Positions 8,548 to 17,847 of a stretch of DNA of 60,293 nt are shown here, one piece after another. Numbering within the stretch: position 1 is the first letter of the stretch; the number at the start of each line of letters is the position of its first letter. The notes under the pieces are model-generated. The model saw only the letters and a program-made list of their open reading frames with translations. It was not told where the DNA came from and did no database searches. The position numbers were made by a program, and so were the translations under genes. Origin of the DNA: Neolewinella persica DSM 23188 (GTDB taxonomy: Bacteria > Bacteroidota > Bacteroidia > Chitinophagales > Saprospiraceae); contig NZ_KB890420.1 of the NCBI RefSeq assembly GCF_000373105.1, forward strand, positions 1 through 60,293, given 5' to 3'.

Positions 8548-11358
8548 ATGAAAGCGCCATCTAACTATCGATTTCTAGGCTTTGAGTTAAAAGGTTGTTT
8601 TTTTAAACCTTTTTATTCTCGATGCATACTGCTGTTTTTTGCCTTGACTACATTCAGTTATTCCGCTACGGCACAAGATTTAGATCCTAACCTGCCACCA
8701 AGTGGAAATTTTGATCTTTCTTATTGGAAACTCACCCGACCGAATCAACAAGAAATAGGTGAGGACAACTTGTCAAACGGATTTGTAAGAGATGGTGAGT
8801 TTTACACTGACCCTATTACCGGAGCCATGGTGTTTTGGTGTCCTAACAATGGTAGTACTGGTGGCAGCACATATCCGAGGAATGAGCTAAGAGAAATGAT
8901 TCGGGCTGGAAATACCAGCATTGCCACACAAGGAATAAATGGAAATAACTGGGTATTCTCTTCTTCCTCCATGGCAAATCAAGAAGCTGCCGGAGGGGTA
9001 GATGGAGTTATGACTGCCACTGTGGCGGTGGATTACGTGTCTGAAACTTCTGACGAAAGCCGCAAAATAGGCCGGGTTATAGTCGGACAAATACACGCTT
9101 CTAATGACGAACCCTGTCGAATATATTACCGCAAATTACCCGGGAATACAAAGGGTTCCATATACTTTGCACATGAGCCCACCACGGGAGCTGAGCAATG
9201 GTACGAAATGATTGGCAGCAGGGCTGACGGTGCGTCCGATCCGGAAGATGGAATTGCCTTGGGGGAAAAGTTTAGTTACGAAATTAAGGTGGTTTTCAAT
9301 ACCCTCACGGTAACGATAATGAGAGAGGGTAAGCCAGACGTTGTGCAGGAAGTGGACATGACAAATAGTGGATTTGCTGATGATTGGATGTATTTCAAAG
9401 CCGGAAACTACAATCAAAACAATGCTGGAGACCCTGATGAATACGCCCAAGTGTCGTTTTTTGCTTTAGATGTTTCGCACTCAGGTCCCGTCCCGCCAAC
9501 GGGATATGATGCTCCAACTGACATTCCGAGGTTCCAACCTTTCTTAGCGGAATGTAAACTACAAGCTCCAAACAGTTCAACACTTCGTGCTCAAGATGCA
9601 CTTGATGGCTACACACACCCTGATTGGTTCTACGTAGTTGATGGTGATAAGATACGATTCAATCAAACTGGTGAGAGCATGCGAACAGAACTCCGGTACG
9701 AAGAAAATTATGACGTCAACGAGGCCAATCGTTCTATGCATGCGAGACTTGATATTGCAGAGCAGACGTGTGAGCAGGTTACCGTATTGCAAATACACGA
9801 CGATGCAAATGCAGGCCCCGGACCTAATAAGCCACTGCTAAGAATTTACAAGCACCAGGGTAGAATACCGACCAACCATTTATGGGCGGCCATCAAAACA
9901 GATGCCGCAGGAATAAATACGACCCATGTCGATCTTGGTGAGGATCCGGGAGGATATTTCACCTGTGCTATCCGATTGGTTGATGGAAGGATGATCATCG
10001 ATTACCAGGGCGAGGAAAAGGCGAATGTGGATGTCTCATTCTGGACTTACCCCAGTTATTGGAAAGCAGGTGTTTACCTTCAGGATAATGGGGAGGCAAC
10101 CGCTCATTTTGATGAATTGTTTGAGGGCGATGGTTCGCCACAAAACTATGTCCCATCGGTTAGTATTACATCTCCCGCTAATGGCACAAACTTTACACCA
10201 GGAAGTGATGTCGATATTTCCGTAGATGCAACTGATTCAGATGGTACAATTACAAAGGTTGAGTTCTTTGAAGGTAATACGTTATTAGGAGAAGACGCTA
10301 CGGCTCCTTATTCATTTACCTGGTCAGGTGCAGCTGAAGGCGCGTATTCCTTAACGGCTAAGGCAACCGATAACGAAGGAGGGGCAAGGACAACCTTGAG
10401 TACCGAAATTACAATTAGTGAACAGGTCGATGTAACCGGAGTAGACCTGGTTGGGTCTTCTTCCGCAGTTATAGTTGGTAGTTTCCTGCAGTTGGAAGCA
10501 GTCGTTTCTCCCGCAAATGCAACAAACCAAAATGTTGTGTTTATCTCTGATGATCCGAATATAGCTACAGTGGACGAAAACGGCTTGTTGACCGGAGTTT
10601 CAGAAGGCGTAGTGACGGTCACGGTGACGACTGCGGAAGGAGGATTCGTCGATTCAGGTTTGGTGTACGTTGTGACTCCTTCAACGGAGTTTAACTGGGC
10701 ACTGAATCAGCCAATTGCGGGTACAGGTACTCCCGACGGAGCAAATACTCCTGATAAACTTGTGGATGATAATACCAATTCTAGATGGTCCGTACAGGAC
10801 TTTCCGCAATCAGCCACAGTTGATTTATGGCAAGATATTACGATAACTCAAATTGAAGTTACCTGCCATGAAAGCAGAGCGTACCAGTTCATTGTTGAAG
10901 GAGCTTTAACTGCAGATGGGCCTTTTACCACCATCGTTGACCGGTCAAATAATACCACACCAGGTGCTCCCACCGCACCAATTATTAATATCGTTGACAG
11001 CATTGAGGCCAGGTTTGTAAGAATAACCGTATTGGGTGCAGATGTGTACATGGGTCCGTGGGTTAGCCTTACTGAGCTGAGAGTATTTGGTGAAGGCGAT
11101 GAGCGTATTGTAAATACAACAGAACCGTTGCTCAATCCGATGCAATTAATTCCTAATCCTGCAACGTCCATCGTGACGATCAATGGAGCGGAAGAATACC
11201 AAACCGTGTCGGTTTATGATCAAACCGGAAGAATAGTCATTCATCGAAGCATTGATAATGAAACATCACTAGATGTAAGTGGTCTTAAAGCTGGTATGTA
11301 TTTCATCAAACTTGAGGGTAATAGCAGACCTCAGGTCTCCAAGCTTATCAAGCACTAG
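8548..11358 (+). CDS. Multidomain alginate lyase with two PL7-like domains, Ig-like domains, F5/8C module and T9SS tail
   Basis: 936 residues, signal peptide ending about residue 43. Domain 1 (about 50-310) is a PL7 alginate lyase: RNELRE at 111-116, QIH at 181-183 and YFKAGNYNQ at 282-290 are the three family signature regions. Domain 2 (about 335-525) repeats the pattern with RTELRYE (379-385), QIH (415-417) and YWKAGVY (504-510), so it is a second PL7-like domain. Then come an Ig-like domain (about 535-625), a Big_2-type domain (about 628-705), an F5/8 type C (CBM32-like) module (about 715-848) and a T9SS sorting domain (about 865-936, ending QVSKLIKH). It should be exported to the surface or medium and cut alginate endolytically. 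Confidence 0.88.
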   Translation: MKAPSNYRFLGFELKGCFFKPFYSRCILLFFALTTFSYSATAQDLDPNLPPSGNFDLSYWKLTRPNQQEIGEDNLSNGFVRDGEFYTDPITGAMVFWCPNNGSTGGSTYPRNELREMIRAGNTSIATQGINGNNWVFSSSSMANQEAAGGVDGVMTATVAVDYVSETSDESRKIGRVIVGQIHASNDEPCRIYYRKLPGNTKGSIYFAHEPTTGAEQWYEMIGSRADGASDPEDGIALGEKFSYEIKVVFNTLTVTIMREGKPDVVQEVDMTNSGFADDWMYFKAGNYNQNNAGDPDEYAQVSFFALDVSHSGPVPPTGYDAPTDIPRFQPFLAECKLQAPNSSTLRAQDALDGYTHPDWFYVVDGDKIRFNQTGESMRTELRYEENYDVNEANRSMHARLDIAEQTCEQVTVLQIHDDANAGPGPNKPLLRIYKHQGRIPTNHLWAAIKTDAAGINTTHVDLGEDPGGYFTCAIRLVDGRMIIDYQGEEKANVDVSFWTYPSYWKAGVYLQDNGEATAHFDELFEGDGSPQNYVPSVSITSPANGTNFTPGSDVDISVDATDSDGTITKVEFFEGNTLLGEDATAPYSFTWSGAAEGAYSLTAKATDNEGGARTTLSTEITISEQVDVTGVDLVGSSSAVIVGSFLQLEAVVSPANATNQNVVFISDDPNIATVDENGLLTGVSEGVVTVTVTTAEGGFVDSGLVYVVTPSTEFNWALNQPIAGTGTPDGANTPDKLVDDNTNSRWSVQDFPQSATVDLWQDITITQIEVTCHESRAYQFIVEGALTADGPFTTIVDRSNNTTPGAPTAPIINIVDSIEARFVRITVLGADVYMGPWVSLTELRVFGEGDERIVNTTEPLLNPMQLIPNPATSIVTINGAEEYQTVSVYDQTGRIVIHRSIDNETSLDVSGLKAGMYFIKLEGNSRPQVSKLIKH

Positions 11359-11388
11359 TGCGAAAGATTTTACCATTTCTTAGGCTTG

Positions 11389-11420
11389 AGCTACCTGCAG
11401 GCTGTTGCAGGAGGCTTTTT
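11389..11420 (+). terminator. Terminator of the PL7 gene
   Basis: AGCtaCCTGCA (11389-11399) pairs with TGCAGGaGGCT (11406-11416), followed by TTTTT. Placed 30 bases after the PL7 stop codon, it separates the upstream block from the PL6 operon. Confidence 0.6.
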
Positions 11421-11688
11421 CCAAAGTGAAATACTACGAATTAGAGGTAAGCCATTAACATCGGCTCCCTGCTCTTACACCTTTCCCCTTCGGGGACCCA
11501 CGCCTGCGGCGTGGGCAGGGCCCTTGCACCTGCGGCCGCGCCCACCCAGGAAGAGACCGCCGGAGGCAACCACGAAGTGCACCAGCGAAGCTAAAAAGAC
11601 TAACGAGTTTAGTATATACATTTCAGGAGGGGTACCCAATGTTAATCCTGCCGGTACCTGCTCCTGCTTTAAACTTTACCACCTAACT
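11421..11688. other. Hairpin-rich gap before the PL6 operon
   Basis: No gene. It holds a perfect CCCACGCC-tgc-GGCGTGGG hairpin (11497-11515), a dispersed-repeat copy (11526-11542), and a possible -7 box TACATTTC (11617-11624, one mismatch to TAnnTTTG). An in-frame open stretch joins this gap to the PL6 gene but contains no plausible signal peptide, so it is taken as untranslated. Confidence 0.55.
11526..11542 (-). repeat. Dispersed 17-bp repeat, copy 2
   Basis: The plus strand reads GCACCTGCGGCCGCGCC, an exact reverse complement of the consensus, preceded by TT. It sits 11 bases after the CCCACGCC hairpin, at the border between the AT-richer and GC-richer halves of the alginate locus. Confidence 0.85.
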
Positions 11689-13980
11689 ATGTTGAGATAC
11701 ACCACCTTCCTGATACTGTCCTTGTTTCTAACCGGCTGCGGTGAAGAAGGAGGTACCGTAAACGACGCCGAATCACTGGCCGCTGCCATTAAAGCCGCCC
11801 AGCCCGGTGACGTGATCAAATTGGCCAACGGTACCTACAACGGCCTGGAAGTGATTTTCACGGGCGTAGGCACGACGGATGCACCAATTACACTTACGGT
11901 GGAGGAAAAAGGCCAGGTCTTTCTGGAGGGCCAGTCTTTCCTCCAGATGTCAGGCGAGCACCTTAAAGTTGAGGGCCTCGTTTTCCGTAACGGTTTTACG
12001 CCCGTCAGCGAAGTGATCTCCTTTCGTACCGGTAAAGAGGACATTTGCAATAATTGCCGGGTAACGGAATGTGTCATTGATAACTACAACCCCGCTGAAC
12101 GTTTCGACTCCGATCTTTGGGTGGCCCTTTACGGTAAAAACAACCGTTTCGACCATAACCTGCTGACCGGCAAGCGTAACCAGGGCGTTACCCTGGCCGT
12201 ACGGCTGGATACGGAGGCAAGCCGGGAGAATTTTCACCAGATTGACCACAACTATTTTGGCCACCGGCCGGTACTTGGCTCGAACGGCGGCGAATCACTC
12301 CGGATCGGTACCAGTCATTACTGCGAGAGTAACTCCAATACCCTGGTGACCTCCAACTACTTCTATCGTTGTGACGGGGAGGTGGAGATTATCTCCAATA
12401 AGTCCGGCCAGAATATCTATCAGGGAAATACCTTTTTTGAATCCAAGGGCACCCTCACCATTCGTCACGGCAACGAGGTAACCATTAAAAACAACTTCTT
12501 CTTCGGCAACGGCGTAGAAAATACCGGAGGTATTCGCATCATCAACGCCAAACAGACGGTAGTAAACAACTACGCCGAAGGCCTGACGGGTTACCGTTTC
12601 CGAAGTGCGCTGACGGTGATGAATGGCGTACCCAATTCTCCGCTTAACCGTTATGTTCAAGTGACGGATTCGGAGGCCAGCAATAATGTATTCATCGATT
12701 GTGACAACATCCAGTTCTGTGTCGGCAGTGATGAAGAGCGGTCCGCCGTACCGGAAAACTGTAAGGTGGCAGATAACGTATTCGTGAACCGGAAGCCAGG
12801 AAAGATTTTCTCCGTGTTTGATGACATCAGCGGCATCACCTTTACCGGTAACCTCCTCAGCCCGGGCATCGAGCCGCTACAGACGGAAGGGTTTACCACC
12901 CGGGAAATTGAATTGGAAGAGGCGGCTAACAGCGTTGAGATTCCATTGAATACAACCGCAGGAGACAGCGTTCGTGCGGGCATCCCCGCTATGGCTACCC
13001 CTGAGAATACCGGTGTAAGTTGGTATCCCCGCCCACAGGAAGAATTGTTCTTTGGTGGCGGTAAAGTGATTGAAGTACAGGCCGGAACCAACACCCTCTG
13101 GGAGGCGGCTAAAAACGCAGGTACCGGCGACATTATTCGTTTGACCGAAAGCGGTGAATACCTGCAAACCAAAAGTCTCGACCTGACGCACCCGATTATT
13201 GTGGAAGCGGCACCCGGCCTTACCGAAAAGCCAGTGCTGCTGTTCGAAAAAACAACCCTCTTTAACATCGAAAATGGCGGTGGCCTTACCCTACGCGGCG
13301 TTAAGGTCGATGGGCGCGAATGCAACGACCGCCCGCTCAACGCCGTGGTACGCACAAGTCGCTATTCGATGATCCGGAACTATAAGCTTTTTATCGAGGA
13401 TTGCGACTTCGTCGACCTTAACATCAACCATAGTTTCAACGTGCTCCAGGTGTTTAAAAATACCATGGCAGACTCGATCGTGTTACGCAACTCCAGCTTC
13501 CGCAACATCACTGGCAGCGTATTGGCGCTGGATAAGGAAACGGACGACATTGGCGTTTACAACGCCGAAAATGTTGTGGTAGAAAACTGCCTGTTCGATG
13601 ACATCGGCCAGGCTGCCATCGTCCTGCACCGTGGCGGTAGTGACGAGAGTACGCTTGGCCCGAGAATAACCGTCGATCACTGCACCTTCGATGAGATCGG
13701 TAGTGATAAAAAGTGGAACAAGAGCGGAGCCGCCATCCGCCTACATGGCGTACAACTTGCACAGATCCATAACTCAATTTTTGACGACTCCGCGCCCTTT
13801 CAGCTGCATCTTGTAGTAGGCGAACCAGTGGTGATGTTAAAAAACACCGTATTCTCCGGAGGAACAAAGCTGGAAGATAATGGGGAACCTTACCGCACCG
13901 AAAATCTGCTGCTGGGCGCACCGGAACCGCTGACTAAAATGGCCGATGGTACGGCTATCGGAACCAAATTAAGCGAGTAA
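11689..13980 (+). CDS. PL6-family (chondroitinase B-like) alginate lyase, lipoprotein
   Basis: 763 residues from ATG 11689, chosen because it opens a lipoprotein signal peptide MLRYTTFLILSLFLTGC with lipid Cys17. The protein is a two-part parallel beta-helix: residues about 22-480 carry the PL6 catalytic domain and about 535-760 a second helix domain, as in two-domain PL6 enzymes. Calcium and catalytic residues of the family are visible: E231 and E233 in EVEIISNKSG, the catalytic Lys at 238, and Arg259 in TIRHGN. It cleaves alginate by beta-elimination, probably at the cell surface or in the periplasm. First gene of a six-gene operon; the next start is 4 bases beyond its stop. Confidence 0.9.
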   Translation: MLRYTTFLILSLFLTGCGEEGGTVNDAESLAAAIKAAQPGDVIKLANGTYNGLEVIFTGVGTTDAPITLTVEEKGQVFLEGQSFLQMSGEHLKVEGLVFRNGFTPVSEVISFRTGKEDICNNCRVTECVIDNYNPAERFDSDLWVALYGKNNRFDHNLLTGKRNQGVTLAVRLDTEASRENFHQIDHNYFGHRPVLGSNGGESLRIGTSHYCESNSNTLVTSNYFYRCDGEVEIISNKSGQNIYQGNTFFESKGTLTIRHGNEVTIKNNFFFGNGVENTGGIRIINAKQTVVNNYAEGLTGYRFRSALTVMNGVPNSPLNRYVQVTDSEASNNVFIDCDNIQFCVGSDEERSAVPENCKVADNVFVNRKPGKIFSVFDDISGITFTGNLLSPGIEPLQTEGFTTREIELEEAANSVEIPLNTTAGDSVRAGIPAMATPENTGVSWYPRPQEELFFGGGKVIEVQAGTNTLWEAAKNAGTGDIIRLTESGEYLQTKSLDLTHPIIVEAAPGLTEKPVLLFEKTTLFNIENGGGLTLRGVKVDGRECNDRPLNAVVRTSRYSMIRNYKLFIEDCDFVDLNINHSFNVLQVFKNTMADSIVLRNSSFRNITGSVLALDKETDDIGVYNAENVVVENCLFDDIGQAAIVLHRGGSDESTLGPRITVDHCTFDEIGSDKKWNKSGAAIRLHGVQLAQIHNSIFDDSAPFQLHLVVGEPVVMLKNTVFSGGTKLEDNGEPYRTENLLLGAPEPLTKMADGTAIGTKLSE

Positions 13981-13984
13981 ACTA

Positions 13985-16183
13985 ATGCGGAAATACCTCC
14001 TGCTTTTCTTTGTGGTTATTGGTATGTGGTCTTGTACTGGCAAGTCGGCAGAATCGGTACATCCCCCGCTGTTTGCGGAGGAGTTGGCGCGCACGCAGGT
14101 GCAGATCGACGGTTTTATGGAGCAGGGTTTTGAAGTCCCGACGCCAAAGGATATGGCCGGAGGCTACACCCACGAAGTCCACAAACAAAACTGGAAGACG
14201 CTACAGGGAGCAGCAGCCCTTTACCGACATACGGGGGAAGAACGCTACGCTGAGTTCGTTCGGGATATTCTGTTGGAATACGCTGCTGTCTACCGTTCCT
14301 GGCCGATCCATCCTACCGATCGTTCTTACGCCACGGGCAAAATCTTTTGGCAATGCCTCAATGACGCCAACTGGCTGGTATACGTCAGTCTTGCTTACAA
14401 CGATATCTACGATTGGCTGGATGAAGCCACCCGGAAGAAGCTTAACGAAGAACTCTTCCGACCCATGGCGGACTTCCTCTCCGTCGAGAACCCGCAGTTC
14501 TTCAACCGTATCCATAACCATAGCACCTGGGGGAACGCTGCCGTAGGGATGATCGGGTTGGTGATGGATGACGATGAGTTGGTCCAACGTGCTTTGTACG
14601 GCATCCCCGTTGATCAATTACCTGATGATCTGCGCGACGACGATGCAGGGCTGATTAAATCCGAAACCGGCCGCGCTGGGTTCCTCGCTCAACTGGACTT
14701 ATCCTTCTCGCCAGACGGCTACTTTACCGAAGGGCCATACTACCTGCGTTACGCGCTGTCGCCCTTCCTGCTTTTCGGCCGGTTGCTGGCCGATAAACGG
14801 CCCGACATAAACGTGTTGGAATACCGCGACGGTATCCTCGGCAAAGCCATCTACGGTATGCTTTCTCAGGCAGGCCCTCAGGGAGATTTCTTTCCGCTGA
14901 ACGATTCCCAAAAGGGGATGTCTGTTTATGCTCCTGAGGTGGTAAAGGCAGTAGACTACGGTTACTTCTATTACGGTAAGGACCCGGAGTTGCTCTCCAT
15001 TGCTGCCCGGCAGGGCAGTGTAACGCTTGATGCCGCCGGTCTGGCAGTAGCCGCTGCCATCGATGCAGATAAGGCCCAACCTTTTCGCCCCGCTTCAGTA
15101 GCTTATACTGATGGCCCGGAGGGTACCGAAGGTGGTGTTGGCGTACTTCGGGCCGACGGCGTGGATGGTCAAACCTCTACCTTGGTCATGAAGTACTCTG
15201 CGCAGGGGATGGGACACGGCCATTTTGATAAATTGGCGTACTCTTTCTACAATGAAACTGGTGAGGTCATTCAGGATTACGGCGCGGCGCGATGGGTCAA
15301 CATCGACCAAAAAGGCGGTGGCCGCTACCTGGAGGAAAACAACAGCTGGGCCAAACAGAGCGTGGCGCACAATACGCTGGTCATCGGAGGAACCTCTCAT
15401 TACAACGGAGACATTCGTATCGGAGAGAAATTCCACCCGGATCGATACGCTTTTGTTGCGGATGATGCAGGTTTACAGCTGATCAGCGCAAAGGCTAACA
15501 ACGTTTACCCCGGGCGCGAGCTACACCGTAGCCAATGGCTGCTGGCCGATCCGGCCTTTGCTCAACCGCTACTGATCGATGTTTTCCGGTCTAAGGGTTC
15601 TGTTGCTGCCACTCATGATCTGCCTACCTGGTACCATGGGCAGCTGCTGCAAACGAATTTCCCCTACGTCACCAGAAATACCCTGGTTTCGCTGGGCGAG
15701 AAACATGGTTACCAGCACCTTTGGACGGAAGCTTCCGCACGGCCGGATACCAATGTATTACGGATAAATTTCTTCAACGAAGGTGTTTTCTACACCCAAA
15801 GCTCCGTTGCCCGGCCGGGGGATGAAATGCTGTTCGTCAGGCTTGGTGCCAACGATCCGGAATTCAACCTGCGCAGGGACCAGGCATTTATCCACCGACG
15901 GCCAGGCGTAAGTACTACAACCTTCGTTTCCGTACTGGAAACCCACGGTGACTATGATCCCCGGGAGGAGGTAGCCAGAGATCCTTACGGTCACGTCACG
16001 GAGGTAAGCCTGCTGGTCGACTCCGAAGCCTACACGGCAATCTCCTTTAAGCATGAAAATGGGACGACGTGGCGTCTCCTCCTGGCGAACCAGGATGCTA
16101 CTGGTAACGCAAACCACGAACTTACCATTAATGGAACGGCCTACCGCTGGTCGGGCGTTCATCACCTGATAAAAATCGATTAA
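13985..16183 (+). CDS. PL17 exolytic oligoalginate lyase, lipoprotein
   Basis: 732 residues. Signal MRKYLLLFFVVIGMWSC gives a lipid-anchored protein (Cys17). The N-terminal alpha/alpha toroid (about 60-330) has the catalytic NH pair in IHNHSTWGNAAVGM (N178, H179) and the Tyr pair in TEGPYYLRYA (Y252/Y253). The C-terminal heparinase II/III-like beta-sandwich starts around 380 with MGHGHFDKLAYSFY (H413). This matches PL17 enzymes that release unsaturated monouronate from the end of alginate oligomers, probably in the periplasm. Its stop overlaps the start of the cupin gene (TAATG). A degenerate copy of the dispersed repeat encodes ARTQV just after the signal peptide. Confidence 0.92.
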   Translation: MRKYLLLFFVVIGMWSCTGKSAESVHPPLFAEELARTQVQIDGFMEQGFEVPTPKDMAGGYTHEVHKQNWKTLQGAAALYRHTGEERYAEFVRDILLEYAAVYRSWPIHPTDRSYATGKIFWQCLNDANWLVYVSLAYNDIYDWLDEATRKKLNEELFRPMADFLSVENPQFFNRIHNHSTWGNAAVGMIGLVMDDDELVQRALYGIPVDQLPDDLRDDDAGLIKSETGRAGFLAQLDLSFSPDGYFTEGPYYLRYALSPFLLFGRLLADKRPDINVLEYRDGILGKAIYGMLSQAGPQGDFFPLNDSQKGMSVYAPEVVKAVDYGYFYYGKDPELLSIAARQGSVTLDAAGLAVAAAIDADKAQPFRPASVAYTDGPEGTEGGVGVLRADGVDGQTSTLVMKYSAQGMGHGHFDKLAYSFYNETGEVIQDYGAARWVNIDQKGGGRYLEENNSWAKQSVAHNTLVIGGTSHYNGDIRIGEKFHPDRYAFVADDAGLQLISAKANNVYPGRELHRSQWLLADPAFAQPLLIDVFRSKGSVAATHDLPTWYHGQLLQTNFPYVTRNTLVSLGEKHGYQHLWTEASARPDTNVLRINFFNEGVFYTQSSVARPGDEMLFVRLGANDPEFNLRRDQAFIHRRPGVSTTTFVSVLETHGDYDPREEVARDPYGHVTEVSLLVDSEAYTAISFKHENGTTWRLLLANQDATGNANHELTINGTAYRWSGVHHLIKID
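14086..14102 (+). repeat. Degenerate copy of the dispersed 17-bp repeat inside the PL17 gene
   Basis: GGCGCGCACGCAGGTGC matches the consensus at 15 of 17 positions and is read as ARTQV. Being degenerate and coding, it could be chance. Confidence 0.4.
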
Positions 16184-16536
16184 TGCAAGCAAGTAAAGAA
16201 TTCATCTTTGGCCAGGACATTCCCTGGGAAGAAGTTGGCCCTGGCCTGAAACGGCAGATTATGGGATATGACGATAAGATCATGCTGGTTAAAGTGGACT
16301 TCCAGCCGGGGGCCGTTGGGCAGCTGCACGAGCACTACCATAGTCAGGTAACTTATGTTGAAAGCGGTGCTTTTGAGATGACGATTGGCGACGAAACGAA
16401 AATCATCCGTGGCGGTGATTCCTATTATATCCCCCCTCACGTGATGCACGGCTGTGTATGCGTGGAAGCAGGTGTACTGATCGATGTATTCAGCCCACAC
16501 CGGGAAGACTTCATGGATGCAATTCCGAAAACATGA
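16183..16536 (+). CDS. kdgF: KdgF-like cupin, unsaturated monouronate to DEH
   Basis: 117 residues forming a single cupin barrel. Metal ligands are visible in the cupin motif 1 HEHYHSQVTYVESG (three His and a downstream Glu/Gln region) and in motif 2 PPHVMHGCVCVEAG. Small cupins of this type beside uronate lyases are KdgF, which speeds the ring opening of 4,5-unsaturated monouronate to DEH. It overlaps the PL17 stop by one base and the transporter start by four, so these genes are almost certainly co-translated. Confidence 0.85.
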   Translation: MQASKEFIFGQDIPWEEVGPGLKRQIMGYDDKIMLVKVDFQPGAVGQLHEHYHSQVTYVESGAFEMTIGDETKIIRGGDSYYIPPHVMHGCVCVEAGVLIDVFSPHREDFMDAIPKT

Positions 16537-17837
16537 AATTAAGCGGACTCAGATGGTGGGTAGTAGGGCTAATCGCTCTGGCCACCGTCATTAACTACAT
16601 TGACCGACAGTCACTTAATGTGCTCTGGCCGGAAATATCCGTTGATCTTTTTCCGGATAAAACGGACGATCAGCGCAAAGAGATATACGCTTTCATCTCA
16701 GTGGTTTTTGTGTTTTCCTATGCCTTCGGACAAGCGCTGTTTGGTAAGATCTTCGACTGGATAGGTACGAGATTTGGCTTCGTCTTGTCTATCGGGGTCT
16801 GGTCATTAGCTACGGCCCTGCATGCAGTTGCGTCTAGCGTAGCGAGTTTTGCCTTCTTCCGATCTATTCTCGGCATAGCCGAGGCTGGTAACTGGCCGGG
16901 AGCCACCAAGGGGAATGCGGAATGGTTTCCGACTAAGGAGCGTGCGCTTGCTCAGGGGATTTTTAATTCCGGGGCGGCCATTGGAGGCATTATTTCCATT
17001 CCACTTATCGCCTACCTCTCCATCCACTTCGGCTGGAAGACCATTTTCGTCCTCGTAGGACTTGCAGGTTTATTGTGGCTGATCCCGTGGATGGTACTGG
17101 TGAAATCGCCGCCAAAGTCACATCCCTGGATAACGGAAGAGGAGCGGCAATATATTCTCACCGGGCAGCAAAACCAGGACCTTGACGAGGATGGCGACTT
17201 CGACGAAGGGTACAACCCCGATACGATCACCATGCTCTCTCACAAGGAAAGCTGGGGTGTCATTATTGCTTCGGCGGTAATTGATCCTATCTGGTGGTTA
17301 TTCGTTTTCTGGATCCCCATTTATCTCTCTGAGGTATACGGTATGGATGTTAAGACCATTGGTATTTACGGATGGGTTCCTTACGTGGGAGCTATGTTCG
17401 GTGCCTGGTTCGGGGGGCTTTTGGCCCAAAACCGGCTTAGAGCTGGTTGGAACGTAGACCGAACCCGTAAACTTGTCATCACTCTGGGGTGCGTCATTAT
17501 GCTGCCAGCCCTGCTGGCGATGTCGAATCCAGGCGCTCCGGTTACCGCCGTATTGCTTATGGCCACCATTCTTTTTGGTTTCCAAACGGCGATTGGTAAC
17601 GTACAAACTTTGCCCAGCGATCTATTCGGTGGCAAAACAGTGGGAACCTTGGCCGGGCTGGCAGGTATGGCTGCTAAGCTGGCTGTTGCCGCACTGACTT
17701 CATTAGTTCCCTGGTTAACTTCTGGAGGAAACTATACCCCTGCTTTCATTATCGGTGCGGCCCTGGCCTCCATCGCCATTGCAAGCGTCTGGATTCTATG
17801 TCCTAGAATAGAACCTTTAAAACCATTGAATACTTAA
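16533..17837 (+). CDS. MFS transporter, hexuronate (ExuT-like) family
   Basis: 434 residues from ATG 16533 (ATGA overlap with the cupin stop; an upstream in-frame start would lie inside the cupin gene). About twelve hydrophobic segments; INYIDRQSLNVLWPEI in the first helix and the GxxxDxxGTRFG-type loop (KIFDWIGTRFGF) after the third are typical of the anion:cation symporter branch that includes ExuT. Likely carries unsaturated monouronate or DEH across the inner membrane by proton symport. The substrate is inferred from the lyases and the reductase around it. Confidence 0.88.
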   Translation: MKLSGLRWWVVGLIALATVINYIDRQSLNVLWPEISVDLFPDKTDDQRKEIYAFISVVFVFSYAFGQALFGKIFDWIGTRFGFVLSIGVWSLATALHAVASSVASFAFFRSILGIAEAGNWPGATKGNAEWFPTKERALAQGIFNSGAAIGGIISIPLIAYLSIHFGWKTIFVLVGLAGLLWLIPWMVLVKSPPKSHPWITEEERQYILTGQQNQDLDEDGDFDEGYNPDTITMLSHKESWGVIIASAVIDPIWWLFVFWIPIYLSEVYGMDVKTIGIYGWVPYVGAMFGAWFGGLLAQNRLRAGWNVDRTRKLVITLGCVIMLPALLAMSNPGAPVTAVLLMATILFGFQTAIGNVQTLPSDLFGGKTVGTLAGLAGMAAKLAVAALTSLVPWLTSGGNYTPAFIIGAALASIAIASVWILCPRIEPLKPLNT

Positions 17838-17847
17838 AAATAGGATT

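Noticed and set aside
11386..11688. N-terminal extension of the PL6 protein
   Set aside because: It would translate a terminator, hairpins and a dispersed repeat, and it would bury the lipoprotein signal peptide that starts at 11689.
12657..13355. 232-codon open frame opposite the PL6 gene
   Set aside because: Ser/Arg/Pro-rich shadow of the beta-helix repeats on the other strand.
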